Position numbers and translations under genes: made by a program. Under the pieces are notes generated by a model. It ran no database searches. It had not been told where the DNA came from and was given only the letters and a program-made list of their open reading frames with translations. From Methanobacteriota archaeon (GTDB taxonomy: Archaea > Halobacteriota > Methanosarcinia > Methanosarcinales > Methanosarcinaceae), in the NCBI GenBank assembly GCA_023399215.1, contig JAEWQJ010000020.1, positions 62,001 to 126,000 of the forward strand: DNA of 64,000 nt, given 5' to 3'. Shown piece after piece: positions 16,785 through 24,885 of this stretch; within the stretch, counting starts at the first letter, position 1, and every line of letters starts with the position of its first letter.

Positions 16785-17739
16785 GAGACATATATCTTCA
16801 ATGTTCTATTGAAGCTATTGTCGGTTTGAGCCACAAAATGGTTAAAAATTAGTGGTTGTGGGCAAACAGTCCAACACAAATATTATAAAAATAGCAAAAT
16901 TGGTCGTCTATCAGTACACAGTTGATTTTTTCATGATCAAGTTTTCAGTGTAAGAATTGTTTCGTTTTTTGCGTTAAAACAGGCCTGCTGTAAACCGAAT
17001 TGCAGAGCTAAATACTTAGAACATCATGAGAGTATTCAAAAAAAGATGAAGGCTTTTCTTGTGAACTATTAAAGGAAAAATTGTAAATGAATTAGAGCGG
17101 CCATTCGGAACTACAGTAAATCGAAACTGCTGTACCCGGTAATTACTTTCCTGAACCAAAAATATTCTTCCGCTCAAAGTTTTTCAGCTTAAAAAATGAT
17201 TATTGCCTGCTATAACCTGGTTTTTTCTTTCCACTTTTTGAAGGAAAGCTGCTTTTCTTTCAGACATCTGCTTATTGCCATCCACAGCTTTAATAAGTTC
17301 ATCTCTGGGTACGGACGTTACCGCAGAAAGTATTTACTCTTGACTGAGATTCTCCTTTTTTAAGGCTTCCATTTTAGGGGTTTTATGCGCAGAAGTTACA
17401 CTTCTCTTTACAGGATTTCCCTGACGCCTGAAAGAAAGCTTAATGTGGTTTATGTGGTTTGGTGGTTTGGTGGTTTATGTGGTTTGGTGGTTTATGTGGT
17501 TTGATGGTTTATGTAGTTGGGTGATTTATGTGATTGAGTGGTTTATGTGGTTTGGTGATCTATGTATTCAGGGTTTAGCTCTTCTGCCTTATTTAGCATG
17601 AAAATGCTGCCATCTGCAAGCATTTTCATTGTTTGTGCATGTTATTCAAAGAATATCATGTTAGTTTTTATGCTTTCCAGAATCTACTCGGAAACAGAAA
17701 TCTCTGTTTCGATGGAGATTCCTGTGAAGCGATTTCAAA
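16785..17739. other. Intergenic region upstream of tbp
   Basis: About 955 bp without a supported gene. It contains the presumed tbp promoter (TATA-like near 16878-16892, minus strand) and the 17-bp tandem array listed separately. An ORF covering 17562-17948 on the plus strand mostly overlaps the antisense of the cobW-like gene and is not supported. Confidence 0.45.
17445..17572. repeat. 17-bp GT-rich tandem repeat array
   Basis: About seven units of tggtttatgtggtttgg. There is one truncated 8-bp unit (17463-17470), then exact 17-bp phasing at 17471, 17488, 17505, 17522, 17539 and 17556 with increasing divergence. One strand is almost free of C. It lies between tbp and the 3' end of a cobW-like gene. 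Confidence 0.9.
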
Positions 17740-18411
17740 TTAGGACGAATAGGCCGAAACTCCAGACATTTGAATCGAGTCTTCTCTACCCAGGTTTACT
17801 TCTCTCCTACTGTTTTCTTCTAGCAGTCCTATCAATTTGCCTAAATTTTCTCCTTCCTGCAGGGCCGAAAAATGAATCATTCTTGCTTTGGGGTTTAATT
17901 TGCGCAGGAACAGGCAGATTTCCAGGAGCTCTTCACGATTATTTATAAGTTCAACTTTATTGATCCCCAGGATCTCAGCCTCACCTATCTGATTTTTCAT
18001 GAAATTCTGCAGCTCGCCTGTTTCCTTACTCAGGCGTCCGGCATCCACAAGATTCACTATCGGGGCAAAAGTTATTCCCGGGATTCCCATATTCTCTATA
18101 TTTCTTCTTATCTGTCCAGGGGGAGTTATTCCTGTGGGTTCTATTATGATAGTATCCGGGTTGTAAGATGCAATGAGATTTCTCAAGGTGTATTCCATGC
18201 TGATTTTCATGGGGCAGTAGACACAGTCACTTGTAATTTCCCTGGTTTCAACTTCCCCTTCTGAGATTGTGTCTCCACCGATCCCTATTTCTCCTGCCTC
18301 GTTAGCGATAACTGCCACTTTCTGTCCCTGTTTTCCCAAGTGTTCAACAAGTTTTCTTATTAGTGTGGTTTTCCCGCTTCCCGAGAATCCTCCGATTAAC
18401 ATACATTTCAT
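17740..18411 (-). CDS. CobW/COG0523-type P-loop GTPase, short and divergent
   Basis: About 223 aa from the ATG at 18411, which has GGAAGGTG 6-7 nt upstream (the longer ORF to 18513 lacks one). Walker A is GGFSGSGKTT (~6-15) and the switch motif is IIEPTGITPPG. The metal-binding CxCC of the family is altered to DCVYCPM, and the G4 motif reads NKVE instead of NKxD. There is no C-terminal CobW_C domain. Family members deliver metals to, or insert them into, enzymes and cofactors including cobalamin. The intact paralogue at 20117-21298 keeps all motifs. Divergent from the msrC-like gene. Confidence 0.8.
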   Translation of the reverse strand: MKCMLIGGFSGSGKTTLIRKLVEHLGKQGQKVAVIANEAGEIGIGGDTISEGEVETREITSDCVYCPMKISMEYTLRNLIASYNPDTIIIEPTGITPPGQIRRNIENMGIPGITFAPIVNLVDAGRLSKETGELQNFMKNQIGEAEILGINKVELINNREELLEICLFLRKLNPKARMIHFSALQEGENLGKLIGLLEENSRREVNLGREDSIQMSGVSAYSS

Positions 18412-19267
18412 GCCTTTACACCTTCCATAAGTTACGCAAGAGTCCGAATAACCCTCTGGGTAGTGGCAATATCTCATGTGGTGTCGAAAATGGAGAGACA
18501 CTGCCACCAGCATTTAAAAACGTTTTTTCGGGGTTATCTCCAGAGGTCGTTATTCCTTTTGACTCTATAATTAAAGATTCTCTCAATTGTATATAGCTTA
18601 ACCGACACTGTTTTTTTACTGAGGTGTAATATTTTCCCCTTTTAAAAATAAGCTTTTCCTGAAATTTCATGCTTGCCTAAATTTTCCAACACATTACATT
18701 TTCAATATTACAGGGGGATAACAAAATTCTGCAGGCTAGAAAAAAAGAAGTCATTAAATATTGAAGGGTATTGAAAATTTGAAGGCTTGACCTGCATATT
18801 TAATAATAGAGATCCAGAGTCCTGAGTATCCAGAGTTTTGAATAACTCGATCCTGCTTACAGGTCTATGGCGTTTATAATATTCGTAGTAAAAGAGCTTT
18901 CTTTTCAATATACTTTAAATATGATCTCCGCAATATACATTATATATTATCAGAACTAAATATAATCCTCACAATATTAATCTAGTTCTGGTTGAAAATT
19001 ATTCCCCGTTTTTAAGATGAGGGAGTTTTATCAATTGATACACGGCTATATGCCTCTGAGCAGGAGCCAAATAAGCAAGATAAAATCTTCATTGCTTCTA
19101 ATATTGATTAACGTGATACGTATCGTTGATATGAAACGCTTTTTACTTTATCATCTTGACTAAAGGCTGAAACTATGCTGCCTCCATGATCGTGGCAGGT
19201 TTTAGGGCAAATTCTGGCGAATTTGTTTCGGTTTAGACAATATATGAGTAATTGGAAGCTGATAAAC
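18412..19267. other. Divergent intergenic region between cobW-like and msrC-like genes
   Basis: About 850 bp with no supported gene. A 10-bp perfect palindrome gatacgtatc at 19113-19122, about 150 nt upstream of the regulator start, could be an operator. AT-rich stretches near 18905-18975 (atattatatattatc-like) could serve as promoters in either direction. Confidence 0.4.
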
Positions 19268-20056
19268 ATGAGTTCTCTTATAGACCTGATTTTTTTCTCT
19301 GAAAAAAGAAAAAATCTTCTTGTTCAATTAGCTAACGGGCCGATGGATATTAACGAGATAAAAGAAGTTCTTAATGTAAACTCCTGCGCTCTAATGCCTC
19401 AGATTAAAAAACTGAAAGATATGGATATGATAGTGCAGAAGGGGAGTATCTACCAACTTTCGGATATAGGATCAGTAATCGTTGAGAAAATGCTCCCTCT
19501 TAAGGCTGTTCTTGACGTTTTTGATGGAAACAAGGACTACTGGTCAAAGCATGACAGGTCTCCTATTCCCGAGCACCTAATTAAAAAAATCGATATGTTG
19601 GAAAAATGTAGCCTGGACGAGCCTGATCTTGACCACCTTTTCGAGTTTCCTGGGTATTTGCGTGACAAGCTAAATGGTTCAAAAACTATAAAATCCTTTT
19701 ACTCTTATTTCTGTCCTGATTGCCCGTTTATCCATGCTGCCTGTGCTGAAAATGGGGCCGAAGTACATCTTATGCTCGATGAAAAAGTGTATAACAGATT
19801 TAAAAACGACTTTACGGAAGAATATAATGTGTTGCTTGAAAATAAAGTATCGCTTTATATATACTCCGGCAAAATAAGGCCCTCGTCCTTCATGGTTACA
19901 GATAATTTCTTTATGCTGAAACTCTTCGGAAAAGAAGGGGAATTCGATCACAGGAAGATCACGAGTTTTACTCCAGGTGCATTGGAGTGGGGAAATGAAC
20001 TGGCTCAGTATTATATAGACCGTTCCACGAAGATTAATTATAACGATGAAGGTTAA
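19268..20056 (+). CDS. msrC: Msr-family (FilR1-type) methanol regulator, MsrC-like
   Basis: 262 aa from the ATG at 19268 (MSSLIDLIFFSEKRKNLLV), the start that aligns with the paralogues; the frame is open from 19223. An N-terminal winged helix (1-75) is followed by the FilR1 domain with WSKHDRSPIPEHLIKKIDM (~92-110) and a final GALEWGNELAQYY. I recall that in M. acetivorans msrC lies next to mtaA1, ramA and cobW genes, as here, so the symbol is given from context. It is the only plus-strand gene of the methanol cluster. Confidence 0.8.
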   Translation: MSSLIDLIFFSEKRKNLLVQLANGPMDINEIKEVLNVNSCALMPQIKKLKDMDMIVQKGSIYQLSDIGSVIVEKMLPLKAVLDVFDGNKDYWSKHDRSPIPEHLIKKIDMLEKCSLDEPDLDHLFEFPGYLRDKLNGSKTIKSFYSYFCPDCPFIHAACAENGAEVHLMLDEKVYNRFKNDFTEEYNVLLENKVSLYIYSGKIRPSSFMVTDNFFMLKLFGKEGEFDHRKITSFTPGALEWGNELAQYYIDRSTKINYNDEG

Positions 20057-20116
20057 TGAACTACAAATATCAGTTAAAACCGGAGATCAATTAAAAAATG
20101 TGAGGGAAAATTTCTT

Positions 20117-21298
20117 TTACTCACTAATTTCTTCTTCCTGATCACCATGCTTATGCTTTTCATGGTGTTCATGTTCATGGTGCTCATGTTCATGGTGCTC
20201 ATGTTCATGGTGTTCATGTTCATGCTCGATTTTGTTTACTTTTATTTGTTTTCTCTCAAATACCTCATGTACTGAATTCTTTACAGCAGTTTTAACAGCT
20301 TCCTTGTCAACGTTTGAGACCGCTGAAAGTATCTTGAGGGTAGGTGTAGCTCCTTCCTTTGATTTGATCACATCCTCCTGGGGCTCTTCATAATATATTG
20401 TAACGCTCTGTTTCACGGTTTCTGACCCATTGTCCAGGAAAAGCTTGATGTGCCCTATAAATTCGGGATTTAGTTGCAGCACCTTTGCTTTTATTGTGTT
20501 CATCAGTTCGGTTGTTAATTCCCTCGCAGCTTCAGTACTAAGATTTTCATTTTCAACTGCAAACTCTGCAGAATAACTGCCTACTTTTGAGGCTTCAATT
20601 GAATTTTCGGTCTCCTGCGGTGCAGAAGGTTCAGCTTCAGAAGGTTTTACTTCTTCTATTATCTCAGCTCTCGGGGCTCCTTTGAATAGTTCTTCAAGAT
20701 CTGGAAGTACTAATCGCATAAAATTCTCAAAGCTTTCACCTGTGTCTTTTCCTGAAAGCAGGACTACCCTGGATTTCGGATTCAGTTGCTGGACCGAGGC
20801 TTCAAGGATTGGAATTCGAATAGGTTCTATCAGGTCTATCTTATTTATCCCGAGAATTTCCGCATCAATAATCTGCCTCATGGCAAATTCTTTTACTTCT
20901 TTCATCAGGTACTTGAAACGGCTGCCATCAATCAGGGTCACAAGAGGAGCTATTTTTACCTGCTCGCCAAGATTCATAAGTTCAATTTCTTTCTTTATTA
21001 TATTCGGGAAGGCGATGCCTGTGGGTTCAATCATAAGGATGTCAGGCTTGTATTCATTTGCAAGATAAGTAATTGTTACCCTTAATCCTACTTTCAGAGA
21101 ACAGCAGATACACCCACTTGTGATCTCTTTAGTATCGAACCCGAACTTTTTTATCACATCTCCGTCAATGCCAACTTCCCCGATCTCGTTCACTATAATG
21201 GCAACTTTTTTCCCTTTCTCTGCCAGGTATTTGCCCATATTGATAATAGTGGTGGTTTTCCCGCTTCCCAGAAATCCCCCCACCACAATGACCTGCAC
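20117..21298 (-). CDS. CobW/COG0523 metal-chaperone GTPase with His-rich tail
   Basis: 393 aa. Walker A is GGFLGSGKTT (7-16), the CxCC metal motif is GCICCSLK (~62-69), IEPTGI marks the switch, and NKID (~154) is the G4 motif. After the G domain come a Glu/Ser-rich linker (~210-245), a second alpha/beta domain, and a C-terminal His/Glu run of HEHEH type (about residues 360-385), encoded by four 15-bp repeats. Such tails bind zinc, cobalt or nickel. It lies 81 bp downstream of ramA on the same strand, so it probably supports corrinoid or zinc supply to the methyltransferases. Confidence 0.88.
   Translation of the reverse strand: MQVIVVGGFLGSGKTTTIINMGKYLAEKGKKVAIIVNEIGEVGIDGDVIKKFGFDTKEITSGCICCSLKVGLRVTITYLANEYKPDILMIEPTGIAFPNIIKKEIELMNLGEQVKIAPLVTLIDGSRFKYLMKEVKEFAMRQIIDAEILGINKIDLIEPIRIPILEASVQQLNPKSRVVLLSGKDTGESFENFMRLVLPDLEELFKGAPRAEIIEEVKPSEAEPSAPQETENSIEASKVGSYSAEFAVENENLSTEAARELTTELMNTIKAKVLQLNPEFIGHIKLFLDNGSETVKQSVTIYYEEPQEDVIKSKEGATPTLKILSAVSNVDKEAVKTAVKNSVHEVFERKQIKVNKIEHEHEHHEHEHHEHEHHEHEHHEKHKHGDQEEEISE
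20161..20220. repeat. 15-bp tandem repeat encoding the His-rich tail
   Basis: Four exact-length units catggtgttcatgtt / catggtgctcatgtt, differing at one base. On the coding strand each unit encodes five His/Glu residues. Copy number could change without breaking the frame. Confidence 0.9.
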
Positions 21299-21379
21299 GT
21301 TTTTTCCTCCCTTCGTATCTTCTTGCTTATTGCTTATTTTTTTCTTTATTCGTCTTTAATCTCAATAAGCTTACCATTT

Positions 21380-22999
21380 TTACTTTCCTGCGACTGTCAG
21401 ATTTTCCCATTTAAATCTATCATCAGGGCAGGCATGCAGACAGCGCTGGCAATTTGCGCCATCACAGAGGTCAGTCCTTATTTTCACGACTCCATTTTCT
21501 TCCATTCTCAGGGCTCCGTTAGGGCAGACCTTTACACACTTATGACAGCCTTCACATCCCTCGATTACCATGGTAAGGTAAGTTCCAACCTTTTCCAGTA
21601 CTTCAAGCCCTTCTTCTCCAATTTCGGGGATATCCCTTTCAACCTGGCGGTCAATTTTGAGAATAGAGGAAGGTTCACCAATTATGGGCAGTTTTTTCTT
21701 TTTCAGGAACTTTTGAAGCATCTTAAAAGCCATGCCCTCGTTCCAGTAAGCAAGCTCCAGCATATAAGCCTCCTTAAAGGCATCGGAGGTTGCAAACATT
21801 ACATGGGTGCCCACTATTTCCTTTGCAATTTTCTGCAGTTCCCATAGTCTGTCTTCAGAGAGCAGGATTTCCCTGGCAACGGTAAGGGAGGTATTTCCAA
21901 TCTGGGAAACATAATTCGCGTTGTAAGGGATCATTCCCACCTTATGGGCTTTTGCAGCGTCCATATAAGTGCCTGCAGCGCCTGACATGTGAGCTGTCTG
22001 TAGTTCTTCCATGTCTATGCCTGCAGCTGCACAGAGAGTAATATGCCCGGCCCTGAGTGCTCCTATGGCTCTCCCTGCTTCAATAAGATCTTTATTGGTA
22101 AATATGACTCCATCCTGAAGGTGAAGAATGCCATCCGGAGTCTGAATCTTTGGCAGCACAATTAGTTTATTTCTCATAGCTGTCTCTATAAGGGCAATAA
22201 CTCCAGTGCCTGTGATGCCTTTTGCAGTGAGCTCTCCCTTTTCCACTACTTCTCCGGTTTTAGGATTTACAAGGTCTCCCTTGATGGTATTCATATCCCG
22301 ATCGAGTACATAGCAGCGTAGATTATTTCCCTCAAACTCCACGTCACAAATTGTGTGAGGGGAAGCAATGGACCCGCATTCTATCTCCTGACCTTCAAGG
22401 GCAGGACCTGCAGCAGCCGAACCTGTATATATAACGCCGTTTGCTTTAAGAGCCATTTCGGCATTTGTTCCGTAGTCAGTTGCAATCGCTATGTCATCGC
22501 TCTCAATCATGCCAGCTTTTACAATAAGAGCAAGAGCATCGGCTCCGACTTCGTGTTTAATTGCCGGGGGCACAAATAGTTTGCAATTTGTAGCTTCTTC
22601 AAATCCCTCTATTTCGGCCAGAGGTATTATGCGAGCATCCCTGTTTTGCTCTTCTATGTGATATTTTTGCTTTTTACGTTCTCCGGCGTATGCCAGGTCT
22701 TCGATTGGAATGCCCTGGAATATGGAAAGCTGAATTGGGTTTCCGCAAATTGCGAATTTTTCCATTTCTGCCAGGTTTACTCCAAGTTCAGCAAGAATAT
22801 TTTTTACCGCGGTTGCCGAGAGCCCGTGGGCCTTGTCAAGTCCGTAGTGGATTGCAAAATCAAGATGATCCATTACGTTTGCTCCGGGTAGGGGATTTCT
22901 CAGTGTTATGACGGTTTTCTTAATCTCACCGGTCTCCAGGTCAATTTTCTGGGCCCTAAAACCGCTGGTTCCGAGGTCAATTGCAACTCCTATTCTCAT
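21380..22999 (-). CDS. ramA: Corrinoid-protein reductive activase RamA
   Basis: 539 aa. An N-terminal ASKHA ATPase (GVAIDLGTSGFRAQ, 4-17; DYGTNAEMAL, ~180) is of the DUF4445/RACo type. Two C-terminal 4Fe-4S motifs of the ferredoxin type follow: CEGCHKCVKVCP (~486-497) and CDGANCQRCLHACP (~515-528). RamA proteins reduce Co(II) corrinoid to Co(I) using ATP, restarting methyltransferase cycles. Length and domain order match RamA of Methanosarcina. GGAGG precedes the ATG. Located between mtaA (294 bp upstream) and the cobW-like gene. Confidence 0.93.
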   Translation of the reverse strand: MRIGVAIDLGTSGFRAQKIDLETGEIKKTVITLRNPLPGANVMDHLDFAIHYGLDKAHGLSATAVKNILAELGVNLAEMEKFAICGNPIQLSIFQGIPIEDLAYAGERKKQKYHIEEQNRDARIIPLAEIEGFEEATNCKLFVPPAIKHEVGADALALIVKAGMIESDDIAIATDYGTNAEMALKANGVIYTGSAAAGPALEGQEIECGSIASPHTICDVEFEGNNLRCYVLDRDMNTIKGDLVNPKTGEVVEKGELTAKGITGTGVIALIETAMRNKLIVLPKIQTPDGILHLQDGVIFTNKDLIEAGRAIGALRAGHITLCAAAGIDMEELQTAHMSGAAGTYMDAAKAHKVGMIPYNANYVSQIGNTSLTVAREILLSEDRLWELQKIAKEIVGTHVMFATSDAFKEAYMLELAYWNEGMAFKMLQKFLKKKKLPIIGEPSSILKIDRQVERDIPEIGEEGLEVLEKVGTYLTMVIEGCEGCHKCVKVCPNGALRMEENGVVKIRTDLCDGANCQRCLHACPDDRFKWENLTVAGK

Positions 23000-23292
23000 A
23001 TCTTAACCTCCTCCAAAAAAAGTTTAAGATCTGTTAGTCAATACGTTTTAGACGTATTCTTAGTTTAATATATTTAGATAAGTATTATGTTGAATAAGAT
23101 CTAAAGCTATTTAAGAATTGTTTGTTCTGAACGACTCTTCTCAGTTCATAGCCTGTCAGAGCCTGGCTCTAGAGCTTTCACTCCTCCTGCCAAAACTAAA
23201 AAAATATGATGTAGAACACAATTCCAGAAATTCTAAAATTTTTAGAGCTATGGAATGTGTCCTTAAAAAAATAAAGAAATTTTTGTGCCTTT

Positions 23293-24312
23293 TCAGGCGT
23301 AGTATTCGTCTCTTGCTGCAACCAAGGCTTTGATGTTTTCGAGAGGAGTCATGGGTGCAATTCCACAGCCAGGTGCGAGAACATCTATGCCGCCTTCAAG
23401 AGCTATTTTTGCTTCAGCTTTTATCTTATCAACAGGTCCAGGCAGCAGAACAAAGGGACTGGAAATATTTCCTACTAATCTTGCTCTGTCTCCAATGATT
23501 TTCTTTCCTTCAGCTGCGGTACCGATCTTTTCTTCTACGCTGAGTCCTTCAAAACCGCAGTCTGCCATGTCGCTGAGGATTGCGTTAACCTTACCACAGA
23601 TGTGGAGTACAGTCACGGAGTTAACGCTAGCGGAAAACTTCTGTAATCTTGACTGGAGGAACTGTCTAAAGGTGTCAGGGCTCATGAGGTCAGGAGAAGC
23701 TACAGGGTCTGCAATAGCGATAATATCTGCACCAGCCTCGACCATTGCGTTTGCATAGGCGATTGCAGCTTCTGTGGAGATATCAAGAGCCTGCTCGAAG
23801 AGGTCAGTTTTTTTAATGGACCATTTCATGAAGGATTTTACACTTATCAGGTCAGAAGCTAGTGTAACCGGGCCTTCCATACCTCCGATAATTGGCACAT
23901 CAGGTCCTACTTTTTCCCTGACAATTTTAATGGCTTCGATCACGGCTGGAATTCTGTTTCTCTGCAGGAGATCTGCAGGGACGGCTGCGCCATCGAGGTT
24001 TTTGGGGTAGGGGCTAGCTGTGACAGATGGCTGCCTGTTCTTGGTACCCATGCTGATTTCACAGCCCATTGCTTCACCAAGAACGGTAAGACAGTAGGGA
24101 AGCCTCACAGCTTCAAGTCCACTAAGTTCATAGTTGGCAATTGCCAGTTTTGCCATAAGTTCAGGGTTGGTGTGGGCTTCAGGCCAGGCAGCTCCAACTT
24201 CGTCCATAAGTTCTACAATCCCGGTCTGGGTTACGGAGCAGACAGGTACTTTGTCAACGGGCTTGCCTTCAAGGGCAGCTAAGAGTCTCGTTTTAAGTGT
24301 AAATTCGCTCAT
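23293..24312 (-). CDS. mtaA: Methylcobamide:CoM methyltransferase MtaA
   Basis: 339 aa, uroporphyrinogen-decarboxylase (URO-D) fold. The zinc site is VLHICGK (H237, C239 from the chosen start) plus C316 in LAPGCGIAP. It transfers the methyl group from MtaC to coenzyme M. The opening MSEFTLKTRLLAALEGKPVD is typical of MtaA; MtbA of the methylamine pathway is the alternative, but the mtaCB/msrC neighbourhood argues for MtaA. Two ATGs are available (24318 and 24312). I prefer the second because the AAAGGT upstream is then at a workable 6-nt distance and the numbering fits. Confidence 0.9.
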   Translation of the reverse strand: MSEFTLKTRLLAALEGKPVDKVPVCSVTQTGIVELMDEVGAAWPEAHTNPELMAKLAIANYELSGLEAVRLPYCLTVLGEAMGCEISMGTKNRQPSVTASPYPKNLDGAAVPADLLQRNRIPAVIEAIKIVREKVGPDVPIIGGMEGPVTLASDLISVKSFMKWSIKKTDLFEQALDISTEAAIAYANAMVEAGADIIAIADPVASPDLMSPDTFRQFLQSRLQKFSASVNSVTVLHICGKVNAILSDMADCGFEGLSVEEKIGTAAEGKKIIGDRARLVGNISSPFVLLPGPVDKIKAEAKIALEGGIDVLAPGCGIAPMTPLENIKALVAARDEYYA

Positions 24313-24885
24313 AGTCATACCTTTTTTAGTTCTCTTTATTTATTTTTATTAGGATTTTATTGCCTATTTGACAATATTATTGTTTAGACCTTTTAAATCC
24401 AAAAGGTTTCACGCCCCGGAATGGAAAATCCAGAGTTTTGAAACACAGTTAAAATCTCAGGTTTTGCCTGGGAACTCAAAAATAAATTCAAATCTCCCTT
24501 TCCACCTCGCCCGAGAGGAGATGAAAACCAGGGTGCTAAAAATAATTCTCAGGCTCCTTTGATTACATTAGAGTACGGGCATTTTTTTTAGTTAACAACT
24601 TATAAAAGCTATTTGTCAAGAATATTTTTTTACCATATTTTTAATACATAGGGTCATAAATTTCGATCTCGTTGTTCAGCTTTTTATGATAGCTGGGTTC
24701 TCTACTTTTCCACTCTGCTCCGTTAATGGATCAAGTCTGATCTAATAACGAATCAAATACAATTTTTCTCTACCTTATTTCCTTTTTTACTTTGCTACTT
24801 CTCTTACTTTAGATTTTGAGATGTTTTTCAGAATCTATGTCAAGCTTCTTATTCTTGTATCACATTAAATCACAATGGGGATTCG
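24313..24885. other. Divergent intergenic region mtaA / P-type ATPase
   Basis: About 570 bp, AT-rich, with no gene found. It must hold the mtaA promoter (minus strand) and the ATPase promoter (plus strand). I see no convincing single TATA box and no strong repeat. Confidence 0.35.

Noticed and set aside
17562..17948. 128-codon plus-strand ORF
   Set aside because: It lies largely antisense to the cobW-like gene and has no Shine-Dalgarno or recognisable domain.
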